This document shows positions 45,261-54,187 of a stretch of 64,000 nucleotides of DNA, piece by piece. The stretch is taken from the NCBI GenBank assembly GCA_945883845.1, contig CAMCYI010000020.1:1-64000 (forward strand), in the 5' to 3' direction. The notes under the pieces were generated by a model, which was not told the DNA's origin, did no database searches, and saw only the letters and a list, made by a program, of their open reading frames with translations. Both the position numbers and the translations under genes were made by a program. Position 1 is the stretch's first letter; each line of letters opens with the position of its first letter. The stretch comes from Bacteriovorax stolpii (GTDB lineage Bacteria; Bdellovibrionota; Bacteriovoracia; Bacteriovoracales; Bacteriovoracaceae).

Positions 45261-46007
45261 ATGAAGTTTCTAAAATATCTCATTATATTTTCTATTATTT
45301 CGGCTTCGGCATTTGCTGAAGAGGGCCGAATTATTAAAATTCATGGCGATAATACTGCCTACCTTAAGCGTGAAGGTCAGAAAATCATTCTCGCCAATGA
45401 CAGCGAAATTGAGACTGGAGACGAGATTTTTAGTGAAGGTTCAGTTCTGGTTTTCCATCTCTTTCCTGCCACTCAAATCAGTATGTCCAAGCATTCCCAG
45501 ATTAAGATCGATAAAAATCTGATCGAAGAGAGTGCCGATAAAGAAAAGAATTTTTCAGTCATCGGTTTTATTAAAGGGATCATTCGCCTTAATGTGACAA
45601 AAGACCCTCTCCAGGAGATTGACCAGAAAGTTGAAGCTCAAGGTGTTGCTTTTGCAGTTCGCGGGACAGACTACGAACTTGCTATGACAGACGATGAAGT
45701 TGATCTTGATGTATATGAAGGTGCTGTCGAAGTTTCTTCACCCTACGTTCAGACCTTTGTTCCTGAAATTGTAAAAAAGGGGAAAGCCTTTCGCTTTAAC
45801 CGAAAGCAGAAAAACTTTGGAACGAAAAAGTTCGGATCCCGATTTAAGGATCATCCGGGTTTCATCAATAAAGACGAGCTGAAACAAAAGTGGAAAGCGG
45901 CTAAAGTAGTCCGCCAGATGAAGAGAGAAAAAAGAATGAAACTTAGAGAAGAAAGAAAGAACGCCCGACGCGACAAGAAATCACGCCGGGTAAAATCTAA
46001 ACGCTGA
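45261..46007 (+). CDS. FecR-domain exported protein
   Basis: 248 residues from ATG 45261 (GAGGTG upstream). A signal peptide (cleavage near SAFA) is followed by a FecR-like beta domain (about residues 20-165): GRIIKIHGDNTAYLKR, ETGDEIFSEGSVLVF, and VAFAVRGTDYELAM, VDLDVYEGAVEVS. The C-terminal 60 residues are extremely basic (KREKRMKLREERKNARRDKK), as though to bind nucleic acid or the cell wall. No fec-type sensor partner is next to it. Confidence 0.82.
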   Translation: MKFLKYLIIFSIISASAFAEEGRIIKIHGDNTAYLKREGQKIILANDSEIETGDEIFSEGSVLVFHLFPATQISMSKHSQIKIDKNLIEESADKEKNFSVIGFIKGIIRLNVTKDPLQEIDQKVEAQGVAFAVRGTDYELAMTDDEVDLDVYEGAVEVSSPYVQTFVPEIVKKGKAFRFNRKQKNFGTKKFGSRFKDHPGFINKDELKQKWKAAKVVRQMKREKRMKLREERKNARRDKKSRRVKSKR

Positions 46008-46029
46008 TAATAAACCGTGAGGTGCTGGA

Positions 46030-46305
46030 CTAGTACTCGGCGTCCAGCTCGTCATATTCATCGCTGATCATTTCGTCTGCATCCATATATTCATCTTCTT
46101 CGTCATTCATTTTGTCCTGAATTCCTTCTTCCTGATACTCGCGATCAATGTATGGTGTTGTCGTCCCGTTTCCGGGTTGATCAGGGATGCTTTGAGGGGC
46201 CAGGGTTTCTGAATTAGCATCTATGGGCGTTGTATTTTGCTGATTAATCTGAGCGAATAACGGGATTGCCATAAATAGAGTGAAAAGGGCGAGAATGTGT
46301 TTCAT
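46030..46305 (-). CDS. Small acidic secreted protein
   Basis: 91 residues with a signal peptide (cleavage near PLFA) and a strong AAGGAG ribosome site. The mature peptide is very acidic, especially the last 35 residues (DEEDEYMDADEMISDEYDELDAEY). No domain recognised. It lies downstream of the motor pair, in the same direction, with a 91-bp gap, so it could belong to that operon. Confidence 0.65.
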   Translation of the reverse strand: MKHILALFTLFMAIPLFAQINQQNTTPIDANSETLAPQSIPDQPGNGTTTPYIDREYQEEGIQDKMNDEEDEYMDADEMISDEYDELDAEY

Positions 46306-46396
46306 AGAAGTCTCCTTGCTTGAGATAATTCAAACAAGGTTAACTCCACAACTGAACTTAAATTAAAGTAAAGATATGAACGGCTGAGAAAATGAA

Positions 46397-47332
46397 TTAA
46401 CCAACTAACTTAAGTGGGGGTGGTTCTTCTGCTTCCACTTCTTCAATCTCAACATTCTGGGCTTCCCAGCGCGTTGGATGCTCAAGACGAATCTGAGCGA
46501 TCTGTTGATGATTCTTCCGCGTAACCATAACTTCGCGCCAGGTGAGTACAAGACAGCTCTTGAGCTTCTCACTAAATTCCTCATCCATTGAATCAGAGTC
46601 AAAAAGTGAATTGAAGATGTTCATGCAGACGCAAAGAACGATACCAACGAGAGACGTATTCATTGAGTAAGCAATGTTAGTAAGAAACGCATCCATTGTT
46701 TTCTTCGTCATGGTCGGATCGGAGAGATCCATATTCGTGAGTTCAGGGAGACCCTGCATGATTCCTACGAAGGTACCAAAGATACCACCAATAACGAATA
46801 ATCCCGGAAGTAGATTAAGAATTGAATTAAGGGAATTGTTTCCAAAAATTCCAAAGAGGCGGTTGTATGCTGGATTGGTTCTTTCAGCGTAGCTTGTGAT
46901 CTGATCAAAGTCCGGTTGGTCATGATTCTGATCAAAATAACGAACCTGCATTGAAACATCTTTTATAAGGCGACGTGATCCTTCGATCAGGAGAAATGCG
47001 CGGTCAGTGACAGTTGTCACGTAATCAAGCTTTCTTCTCATCTTGGCAATTTTCAATTCGTAAAGTTCATCATGTGCGATATTCATGAGTTTTGTGATAA
47101 GTGAAAAGTAATCACCCTTAGACTCTTCGACCTCAGAGTTCACTTTTTCTTTTTCAATTAGGAAAAGATAAATTTTCTTTTCAATCTGTTTGGCAAGAAT
47201 GACCTGCGATTTCTTCAGGAAATAGAGAGAGTATTTTGCCAAGATGCCCAGGACGAACGCTGCACACATCACAGGGATGAGGTGGGTGTTCGATAGGGCC
47301 AGCAATTTGTCGATAACCAATTGAATCGTCAT
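46397..47332 (-). CDS. MotA/TolQ/ExbB-like proton-channel protein
   Basis: 311 residues with three transmembrane segments: about 18-40, about 170-195 (LLPGLFVIGGIFGTFVGIMQGL) and about 215-240 (AYSMNTSLVGIVLCVCMNIF). The last two carry the ExbB/TolQ/MotA channel signature with the MNTSLVGIVL stretch. A large cytoplasmic domain fills residues 45-165. It ends in an acidic, Pro-rich tail. Such proteins form the pentameric ring of ion-driven motors. Its partner gene is 12 bp upstream, and the pair shares one transcript. No flagellar or Tol genes are adjacent. Confidence 0.82.
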   Translation of the reverse strand: MTIQLVIDKLLALSNTHLIPVMCAAFVLGILAKYSLYFLKKSQVILAKQIEKKIYLFLIEKEKVNSEVEESKGDYFSLITKLMNIAHDELYELKIAKMRRKLDYVTTVTDRAFLLIEGSRRLIKDVSMQVRYFDQNHDQPDFDQITSYAERTNPAYNRLFGIFGNNSLNSILNLLPGLFVIGGIFGTFVGIMQGLPELTNMDLSDPTMTKKTMDAFLTNIAYSMNTSLVGIVLCVCMNIFNSLFDSDSMDEEFSEKLKSCLVLTWREVMVTRKNHQQIAQIRLEHPTRWEAQNVEIEEVEAEEPPPLKLVG

Positions 47333-47344
47333 AACACTTCTCCG

Positions 47345-49015
47345 TTACTTTTGAGTAACTCTATCTTTAAGGTTAAATCGTAATGTCACTTTCTGGAAAA
47401 CTTCGCAATTATAAAGTCCGCAGAAACCTTTGTCTTTTTTCTGAGTGGATTCAGGTAGAATGACGAGTTCATCCATGGCCTGCAGATATCCTGTTCCCGA
47501 GACCTTAATCAGAGGAATCATTTCATCCTTATGAGCGAAGGCGAAATCATTGCTGAGAAAGGTAAAATCAAAAATACTCTTCGCCCGGCGGTAACTGAGA
47601 TCGAGGTTATAAGTCATGGCCTTCTTCTCGTCGACACTTGCCATCGCCCGAGGGTTCACGTATTTCCCTTTAAATGAAGGAGAAGACGAGCCAATAATTT
47701 CAACCGAAGAAATAGAAGAGGCATATTTTTTATTCTCAAAAAGACTCTTCGCGTACAAAGGGATAAAGATTTTGAGCTCATCCTTCATTGGGTCTTTAAG
47801 AACAGAGCTGTTGTAATCATAGTAAGCATTCTTGAAGTGAACAGTAACATCTCCGGTAGAAGCATTGACCGATGCCATGAGGCCGGAGTCACGAAGTTTT
47901 GCAGCCAGAGAGTCAGCAATTTCTTTACGAAGTCCGGTTGTCGCTTTGTGATACTTTGCCTGAAGGCCTTTTAACTCCGCATCTTTCTGAGCCTTCATAT
48001 TCTTAAGTTCAGATTCTTTGGAAGCAATGAGAGCAGCTTTTTCAGCATCTTTAGACTTCATTAAATCATTGAGCTCAGCTTGTTTGGCCTTGATGAGTGC
48101 AGTCTTCTCTGCTTCTTTAGAGGCTGCAACCGAATGCTTCTCAGCTTCAAGTCGGGCAAGCTCCTGACTCGTTTCTTTTGCGAGCTGTTGCTTTTCCTGC
48201 TGGAGACGATCAAGTTCAGCTTGTGAAGACTGTGCGATTTTTTCTTTTTCACGGTTCATACGATTAACCTGAACAAGAGATGCTTTGTAGAGTTTATCTT
48301 TTTCTTTCTGAAGATTTGCTTCTGACACCTTGGCGAGTTCGAGCTCAGATTCTTTTTGATTGAGACTGAGGGTAAGTTGTTGAAGTTCTTTTGACTGACT
48401 TTCGGCTAACACTTCTTTATGCTTCAGCTCTTCTACACGGCGTTCGATTTTTTTAATTTCTATTGCACGTTTTTCAACTTCAACAGATTTCTGTTCGAGG
48501 ACTTGTGTCTTGTGATCAACTTCTTCTCTAAGAGATGCAATCGATCGTACCTGGTTCTGGATAACGGCCGTAGTCTCTTCTTTCACTTTATTGATAATGT
48601 CGTCTTTCTCTTTGATACGCTCAGCGACCTTTAATTGGTCTACCATCATCGTTTTGATAGTTTCCTGATACACGTCGAGTTCTTTTTCCTTCTCACGCGC
48701 CATATCGGCCATCTTTTCCTGATACTCTCGCGCTTCACGTGCATCTTCTTTAAGTTTGATAAGGCCGGCCGTCAGCTTATCGTATTCTTTTTTCTGATCG
48801 TCATTGAGTTCAGTTTCAATTTTTCTTTCATACTTTGCGACAGTAGACTTGAGATTTTTTCTCTCGAGGTCAGCTCTCTGACGTTCCTGGATAACCTGAA
48901 TGCCGGTGTTGAGACTAGAAATGACATACATAAACAGGAATACAAACGACATGACCATAAACAGGTCAGAGTAGGACCCGAAATCGATGGGATTTTCCTT
49001 CTTCTTCTTCTTCAT
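47345..49015 (-). CDS. MotB-like stator protein with long coiled coil and OmpA domain
   Basis: 556 residues. The N-terminal helix SYSDLFMVMSFVFLFMYVIS lines up with the MotB helix, placing D17 at the ion-binding Asp. Residues about 40-380 are a long charged coiled coil. The C-terminal about 170 residues form an OmpA-like peptidoglycan-binding domain with DYNSSVL and LSYRRAKSI (the LSxxRA motif). In MotB, ExbD, TolR or ZorB this linker is far shorter. The coiled coil could reach far from the membrane to the wall or outer membrane. A FliA-like promoter ends seven bases before the ATG, and no ribosome site is present. Confidence 0.82.
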   Translation of the reverse strand: MKKKKKENPIDFGSYSDLFMVMSFVFLFMYVISSLNTGIQVIQERQRADLERKNLKSTVAKYERKIETELNDDQKKEYDKLTAGLIKLKEDAREAREYQEKMADMAREKEKELDVYQETIKTMMVDQLKVAERIKEKDDIINKVKEETTAVIQNQVRSIASLREEVDHKTQVLEQKSVEVEKRAIEIKKIERRVEELKHKEVLAESQSKELQQLTLSLNQKESELELAKVSEANLQKEKDKLYKASLVQVNRMNREKEKIAQSSQAELDRLQQEKQQLAKETSQELARLEAEKHSVAASKEAEKTALIKAKQAELNDLMKSKDAEKAALIASKESELKNMKAQKDAELKGLQAKYHKATTGLRKEIADSLAAKLRDSGLMASVNASTGDVTVHFKNAYYDYNSSVLKDPMKDELKIFIPLYAKSLFENKKYASSISSVEIIGSSSPSFKGKYVNPRAMASVDEKKAMTYNLDLSYRRAKSIFDFTFLSNDFAFAHKDEMIPLIKVSGTGYLQAMDELVILPESTQKKDKGFCGLYNCEVFQKVTLRFNLKDRVTQK

Positions 49016-49022
49016 AATCTTC

Positions 49023-49049
49023 AGATCGGAGTCATGAATGAAAACTTAA
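49023..49049 (-). promoter_or_regulatory. Sigma-28 (FliA)-like promoter for the motor pair
   Basis: On the minus strand TTAAGTTT-N11-TCCGATCT: -35 box 7/8, -10 box 5/8, exact spacing. The -10 ends seven bases before the ATG, the same geometry as at 27019. Confidence 0.4.
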
Positions 49050-49068
49050 TTGTTTTATAATAGTATAT

Positions 49069-49089
49069 GACCGACGGGAATAGTCGGTC
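49069..49089 (-). terminator. Hairpin between the SnoaL-like gene and the motor operon
   Basis: GACCGAC-gggaata-GTCGGTC, a perfect 7-bp stem just after the stop of the SnoaL-like gene. There is no proper T-run, so it may be a weak terminator or a processing site. Confidence 0.4.
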
Positions 49090-49101
49090 GGAAGAGTAAT
49101 T

Positions 49102-49599
49102 CTAGTGAGTTTGTAGACGAGCCTTCACTTTACGGACGAAAAATCCAACAAAGGGAATATGTTCGTAGACCATTTCACCAAGGTCAAAATAGTCTCTGTG
49201 ATCAATGGCCTTTCCAGATTCATCAAAGGTAATGACGGAGTTGCCTTCAACTTTAACGGGCTCTCCACTGTTCAGGCTGTCTGTTCTGATCGTCATGACC
49301 CAAACAGCGATCACTGTGTTTTTGTCCTGAAAGACACGGGGAAATTCGAAGTTAATCTCTTTGAGGTTCTCATATAGTGAGCTGTAGTATTTTTTGAGAT
49401 TTTCGGCACCTTTGACTTCACCAACAGGATCTTTAAATGTTGCATCTGTGCTGTAAAACTCAGTAACAAGTGACATGTTTTCTTTTGACGAGTTCTTGTA
49501 AAAATATTCAACTTTCTCTGCGTTACTCATATTGTTCATACTTTGTGCTGTGGTAAGTGATGACAGAAGAAGGGCCATTAAAGTTATAATAAGTTTCAT
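49102..49599 (-). CDS. Exported SnoaL/NTF2-like protein
   Basis: 165 residues with a signal peptide (cleavage near TTAQ). The mature protein has the SnoaL-type cone fold pattern: helix, FYSTDATFKDPVGEVKGAENLKKYYSSLY, then strands with VIAVWVMTI and NSVITFDESGKAIDHRDYFDLGEM. Such proteins bind small hydrophobic ligands or act as isomerases or hydrolases; the ligand is unknown. It ends 53 bp before the motor operon promoter region. Confidence 0.78.
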   Translation of the reverse strand: MKLIITLMALLLSSLTTAQSMNNMSNAEKVEYFYKNSSKENMSLVTEFYSTDATFKDPVGEVKGAENLKKYYSSLYENLKEINFEFPRVFQDKNTVIAVWVMTIRTDSLNSGEPVKVEGNSVITFDESGKAIDHRDYFDLGEMVYEHIPFVGFFVRKVKARLQTH

Positions 49600-49619
49600 T
49601 ATAGTCCCCGGAGGTTAAT

Positions 49620-50369
49620 TTGTTATTGAAGATCATCGCAGCGGTTTTTATCTTTGTGAATGCATTTTTCCTCGTATCACTGATAAAGAAAAAATTTTCA
49701 GTCATAGATATAGCATGGGGTCTGGGCTTCATCCTCATTTCTATGATCAGCTACTTTCACTACCCACTTAGTATGAAGAACGCCATCATGCTTCTTGCCG
49801 TGACGGTTTGGGGACTGCGACTTGCCTTGCACATATTTGTCCGGAGCCGTGGTGAAGGCGAAGACCCGCGCTACACGAAATTAAGAGAAGAGTGGCAGCC
49901 ACACCCTAATGTGCACGCTTATTTTAAAGTTTTTATCCTTCAGGGAATTATGATGTGTGTCGTCTCATTACCTATTTGGGTGGGGATGATTCAGGAGGAT
50001 AAAGAACTGAGTGCAGTTAACGTAGCAGGTCTTATTCTCTGGGGGCTGGGATTTGTTCTCGAGACCTGGTCAGATGCTTATCTGAATTGGTTTAAAAAAC
50101 AGCCGGATAATAAGGGAAAGCAATGCATGTCCGGACCCTGGAAAATCTGCAGGTATCCTAATTACCTGGGGGAGATTTCACTCTGGTACGGAATATATTT
50201 TCTTTCCCTTGGAAGCCAAAATTGGTGGACGATTATCGGTCCGGGCGTCATCAATTTTCTCATTGTTAAATTCAGCGGCATTCCTCCTCAAGAAGAAAGA
50301 AATTTCAAGAAACCTGGTTACGCAGAGTATGCATCGCGGGTTCCACGACTCTTACCTTTTAAGGTTTGA
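49620..50369 (+). CDS. DUF1295 membrane protein (steroid 5-alpha-reductase-like)
   Basis: 249 residues from a TTG start (49620) with CGGAGG five bases upstream. Several transmembrane helices and the DUF1295 landmarks VIDIAWGLGFIL, SGPWKICRYPNYLGEISLWYGIYF and GIPPQEERNFKKPGYAEYASRVPRLLPF mark a family that also includes steroid-reductase-like and isoprenylcysteine-methyltransferase-like enzymes. It probably reduces a lipid substrate in the membrane. It diverges from the SnoaL-like gene by about 20 bp; that pairing hints at a shared lipid or steroid-like ligand, but this is inference. Confidence 0.85.
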   Translation: MLLKIIAAVFIFVNAFFLVSLIKKKFSVIDIAWGLGFILISMISYFHYPLSMKNAIMLLAVTVWGLRLALHIFVRSRGEGEDPRYTKLREEWQPHPNVHAYFKVFILQGIMMCVVSLPIWVGMIQEDKELSAVNVAGLILWGLGFVLETWSDAYLNWFKKQPDNKGKQCMSGPWKICRYPNYLGEISLWYGIYFLSLGSQNWWTIIGPGVINFLIVKFSGIPPQEERNFKKPGYAEYASRVPRLLPFKV

Positions 50370-50445
50370 TGGCGGGAAATGATTGGCGATCCGAGAGAAT
50401 TTTTTTAAGCTATCCGGACTCAAACTTCTTACTAAGGAACCCATT

Positions 50446-50820
50446 ATGAAAACGATGCTCATTGCAGCTATGCTTTTATCTGTTTCTGCTTTTTCCGCTT
50501 CACCTACAGTTCAAGATTGCTTCAAAGTCAAAAATGGTCTTGATCGCAAATACTGCATGGATAAATATCTTGAGGGTGTGAAATCAACTCTCGCTGCTGA
50601 TAAAAAAAGCTGGAAGGGATTTGATAAGAAAACTAAAAATACGAAGGAAGCTGCTCTCGACCAGGAACTCCAGGCAAAGAGAGATTACCTTACAATCGTT
50701 CAGGAAGAGATCACCCTGACTCAGAAACACCTTGAAGATCTCAAAGCTACGAAAGTTGCTAAGGCCGCAAAAGAAGAAAAGAAGAAAAAGAAAGATCACG
50801 GATTTAAAATCAAGCTCTAA
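50446..50820 (+). CDS. Small exported protein, function unknown
   Basis: 124 residues from ATG 50446 (AAGGAAC upstream), which opens a signal peptide cleaved near AFSA. The mature protein has two cysteines (DCFKVKNGLDRKYC), helical charged segments and a Lys-rich tail (KAAKEEKKKKKDH). No family recognised. A strong bidirectional terminator follows at 50851. Confidence 0.65.
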   Translation: MKTMLIAAMLLSVSAFSASPTVQDCFKVKNGLDRKYCMDKYLEGVKSTLAADKKSWKGFDKKTKNTKEAALDQELQAKRDYLTIVQEEITLTQKHLEDLKATKVAKAAKEEKKKKKDHGFKIKL

Positions 50821-50850
50821 TTTGAAACCAAAGATCCACACATTCTGAAT

Positions 50851-50883
50851 AAAAAAAAGGGGGACTCAGGTCCCCCTTTTTTT
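50851..50883. terminator. Bidirectional intrinsic terminator
   Basis: Seven Gs or Cs in a stem GGGGGAC / GTCCCCC with a TCAG loop, flanked by eight As on one side and eight Ts on the other. It serves the convergent genes ending at 50820 and 50889. Confidence 0.9.
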
Positions 50884-50888
50884 AAAAA

Positions 50889-53348
50889 TTAAACTTGTGT
50901 AGCACCTGTAAGAGCAGCGATCGTAGCATCAAGCATTGCCTTAACATTTGCGTCTGCTTCAATTTTTGCTTGATCCTGAAGAAGCTTGAGAGCAACTGCG
51001 CTTCCAGCTCTATTCAGGAGACGGACCGCAGATGAACGAACTTCCGGAGCAGTGTGAGCTAGAGAAGTTCCTATGCGAGCAATCTGGTCCTCTGTGAGGA
51101 TTTTCGTATTGAGAATCGCTTCTGCAACTCCTCTTACATTCCCATTTTCAAGAGCGATAAATCCAATCATCGCATTTACAGCTTCAGGTGAATCAATCGT
51201 TGCGAGAGCTTTCACCGCGAGAATCTGTTGAGATGCTGTGATGGTTACGCCTGATAAAGACGCAAGTACGTTCAATGAAGCACTTGAATTGATCTTAGCG
51301 AGGAGCTTGATCACTGAAGCAGGAACGTCAGCATATGAAGACTGGAGAAGTGATTTAAGGGTCGCGATCTGCTTATCATCAAGAAGACGGTCACCTTTTG
51401 CGATCTGGTTAAGAGCAGCTGTTCTAACGTCAACAGAAGCGTCATTAATCATCACGATCAGGCGTGAGGTTGCTTCTTCAACATAAATTGTACCGAGGAT
51501 ATTCGCAACGTCTGCACGTACCAGGTGTGAAGAAGAATCAATGTTTTCAGCTGACTTCTGGAGAAGGGCCTGAAGAGCTTTCTTTGAAGAGATCTTACCG
51601 ATCAGTGCAACAGCGTTTCTGCGTGCGCTTACTGATTTGGCCTGAGCAATTTTAAAGAGCTGGTCAAGCTGGCGGTCTGTGAGAAGTCTTTGTGAAAGAG
51701 AATCTTTTGCTTCAGCTGCAACTGAGAGGTCTGCGTGAACAAGAAGATCAATAAGGGCCATCGTCGCTTCATTGATCGAGAGTTTGTTGATGAAGAAGAC
51801 AGCTTCTACTCTTACTGTCGCAACTTTTGAAGCGACTGAAGTCTGGAGGTTAGCTAGCATGGAAATCTGAGATGAATTAACTTTTCCAAAAGCTGTCACA
51901 AGGATTTCAGCGCGGAGAGGAACGAGATCGTCTTTCAATACTTTTCTGTCTCTTGGAATCGATGGAACAACAGCGAGTGTTGTACCTTCGAGAAGGAGTT
52001 TGAATTGTACTTCAGATATTGAACTCATCGCTTCGATATCTGCTTTAACAAATTGTGCAGCCGTAAGGGCAACGTCGATGTCTCTGTCTCTGATGATGGT
52101 CGCCATCTGGAAAGTTGCTGTTTCACCCGGAACGCGGCTTAGTGCGCGAACTGCGTTGCCACGGATATTGACTGCAGAGTTAGAAAGAAGTTTTGTGATG
52201 GTCGGAAGATTTTCCTCTGTAAGTGCGATTGATCCCATGGCCGTATACGAAGCACTTCTCAGTACCTGGTCAGCACTTCCGAGAAGGGCAACGATCTTAT
52301 CTTTTTCAGCAGCAGAAGAAGCAATCTTGGAGAGCGTAAGAACAGCGTCCTTACGAAGGTCCAAAGAAAGTCTTGTATTCGCGTAAGCAGCTGTCAGAGT
52401 ATCAACGATGTCTTTAGAGGATTCCCCGCCTTTTGCGAGGAGAAGAGCTGCTTCGATTTTTTCAGAACTGCCAGCTGCTGCCGTTGCAACAACTTCACGT
52501 GCTACGTCTTTAATAAGGTCAGGATTCTTTGTGAACTTAGTTTTCATGAGATTCATGAAAGCAGCTCTGTATATAGCGTTTCCAGATTTAGTAATAACTT
52601 CTGAGCGGGCAGTGAGGGCACGAACAGCGCGGTCGATGTTCGGCTGCTTCGCGAAAGTTGAAGCAGAGACTGCAGCTGAGTAAAAACGACGGAAGTCATT
52701 AGCAAACACTGCTTTTGTTCCTTCAAGATCTGAGAGAGCGTTATCTTCAGCTGTTCCACGAATTGGATCGTAAGCAAGAAGAGGACGAAGAAGGCATGAA
52801 CCTTCGCTTTCAACACAGTTCAGGAAATCTGCGATGTATGATTCAGGCTTCTCACGGCCAGCGTCGATGGCCCAGATGTTAGCTGTCCGGAATGCAGCTT
52901 CAGGAACTGGTTTTTTAGTAACGGGGTCAATGGCACATTTTGTTTTATCAGCAGTCAGCTTACAATCGCTCTTATTCGCAATCACTGCCATGAGAAGAAT
53001 GCGCTTATCGTTTTTCATTTTAAAGCGAGAGAAGAATATGTAACCAGACTTATCTTTTGTATCTACATCTTTTACGCCTGCGTTCCCGAAGTTCTCGAAC
53101 TGAGTATCGAGACAGTTTGTTCCGTTATAAGTGATACCGCAACTTTTGATTTCTTTAGCGAGAGCTTCAGTGTTTGCACCAGAATATTCAGCAGCAGATC
53201 CATATTGTTCAAGCATCTCAACACCTGAAACAATAATATTTGCAGTCTGACTGCGGGCCAGTTCACGTGGTCTTGTTGCTGAATATGATTCAGCTGAAAG
53301 AGTCGCTAGAAAAAATCCAACAGCAATTAATGGAAGATGAGGTTTCAT
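50889..53348 (-). CDS. Exported HEAT-repeat protein
   Basis: 819 residues from ATG 53348, with AAAGGA upstream and a signal peptide (cleavage near YSAT); the upstream frame from 53423 is not needed. Residues about 200-810 are a series of HEAT/PBS-lyase-type helical repeats, many carrying the D-x-x-VR-x-x-A pattern (for example DASVDVRTAALNQIA). Such solenoids bind other proteins. The N-terminal 200 residues contain several cysteines. No enzymatic motif seen. It is one of the largest exported proteins here and probably a periplasmic or surface scaffold. Confidence 0.82.
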   Translation of the reverse strand: MKPHLPLIAVGFFLATLSAESYSATRPRELARSQTANIIVSGVEMLEQYGSAAEYSGANTEALAKEIKSCGITYNGTNCLDTQFENFGNAGVKDVDTKDKSGYIFFSRFKMKNDKRILLMAVIANKSDCKLTADKTKCAIDPVTKKPVPEAAFRTANIWAIDAGREKPESYIADFLNCVESEGSCLLRPLLAYDPIRGTAEDNALSDLEGTKAVFANDFRRFYSAAVSASTFAKQPNIDRAVRALTARSEVITKSGNAIYRAAFMNLMKTKFTKNPDLIKDVAREVVATAAAGSSEKIEAALLLAKGGESSKDIVDTLTAAYANTRLSLDLRKDAVLTLSKIASSAAEKDKIVALLGSADQVLRSASYTAMGSIALTEENLPTITKLLSNSAVNIRGNAVRALSRVPGETATFQMATIIRDRDIDVALTAAQFVKADIEAMSSISEVQFKLLLEGTTLAVVPSIPRDRKVLKDDLVPLRAEILVTAFGKVNSSQISMLANLQTSVASKVATVRVEAVFFINKLSINEATMALIDLLVHADLSVAAEAKDSLSQRLLTDRQLDQLFKIAQAKSVSARRNAVALIGKISSKKALQALLQKSAENIDSSSHLVRADVANILGTIYVEEATSRLIVMINDASVDVRTAALNQIAKGDRLLDDKQIATLKSLLQSSYADVPASVIKLLAKINSSASLNVLASLSGVTITASQQILAVKALATIDSPEAVNAMIGFIALENGNVRGVAEAILNTKILTEDQIARIGTSLAHTAPEVRSSAVRLLNRAGSAVALKLLQDQAKIEADANVKAMLDATIAALTGATQV

Positions 53349-53605
53349 ACACGATCCTTTGAGGGGTAATAATTTATCCGAATATAGACTGCTTAAGGAA
53401 GGCGTTGGTGAGTAAAGCGCCATCTCTGTAATGATTACAAGAGATTTAGCGAGTGTTGATTGATCTGATTGGGGTCAATAAGAAACCGGCTTCTACCAGA
53501 TCCTTGTATAAAAAGATGGGAATCTAACATCTCGAAAGCGTGTCAAAATGCACTAATTGTCAGTGATAATTGAATATGGGAGACAAGTTCAACGGAGGAT
53601 TTTTT

Positions 53606-54148
53606 ATGTTTAAACGTTTCGCTCTCATGACTCTCGCTCTTGCTCTTTTCTCTACTCAAAGCTTTGCAGCTTCCCAAAATGGTCTTAAAGACGCATTTGA
53701 TGAGCTTGCTTACACAATGGAAGTTGAAGGAGCGGCCTTGAACCCAGAAGCTAAACAGACGGCTCTTAACCACTTTGCTGAAGCTGTTGATCAACTTCAA
53801 AACGCAGGTCTCTCAAACCAGGAACTGATCGCTTTCGTTCAGTCTCAGGTTAAAGATCAGGCAGTTGCTCGTGAACTTGCTGTTTCATATGCTCTCATAC
53901 AGTCTCAGAAATTGAGTCGCGATGAAATGAAAGGGCTCATGAAGTCTATGTCTGCTCAGATTTATTCAAAAGGTGCGAGCTGGAACGGAGAAGTTCTTCC
54001 GATCGTTGGTATCGTAGCTCTAGTCGCCATCATTATTGCTATTTCTATCGCTCAGGGCGAAGACCCTTGTGCTGACGAAGCGTATGCCCGCGGAAATGAA
54101 GAGGCTTGCCAGGATTCTTGGTACAACGGCTCTTACTACAACATTTAA
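53606..54148 (+). CDS. Exported protein with C-terminal hydrophobic segment
   Basis: 180 residues from ATG 53606 (ACGGAGGA upstream). A signal peptide (cleavage near SFAA), a helical middle and a hydrophobic segment (about 133-152, VLPIVGIVALVAIIIAISIA) are followed by a 28-residue acidic tail with two cysteines. It is probably anchored in the membrane at the C-terminal end. No family recognised. A strong terminator follows. Confidence 0.68.
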   Translation: MFKRFALMTLALALFSTQSFAASQNGLKDAFDELAYTMEVEGAALNPEAKQTALNHFAEAVDQLQNAGLSNQELIAFVQSQVKDQAVARELAVSYALIQSQKLSRDEMKGLMKSMSAQIYSKGASWNGEVLPIVGIVALVAIIIAISIAQGEDPCADEAYARGNEEACQDSWYNGSYYNI

Positions 54149-54152
54149 TTTA

Positions 54153-54187
54153 AAAAAGAGGGCCACCTTAAGGTGGCCCTCTTTATA
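54153..54187. terminator. Bidirectional intrinsic terminator
   Basis: A 24-bp perfect palindrome (54158-54181, GAGGGCCACCTT / AAGGTGGCCCTC) with an A-run before and CTTTAT after. It ends the exported-protein gene and overlaps the end of the convergent hydrolase gene. Confidence 0.88.

Noticed and set aside
46397..49015. Zorya-like antiphage system (ZorAB)
   Set aside because: The channel and OmpA-type pair resembles ZorA/ZorB in outline, but no ZorC, ZorD or ZorE gene is adjacent, and the long coiled coil is in the MotB-like partner rather than in a ZorA-type tail.
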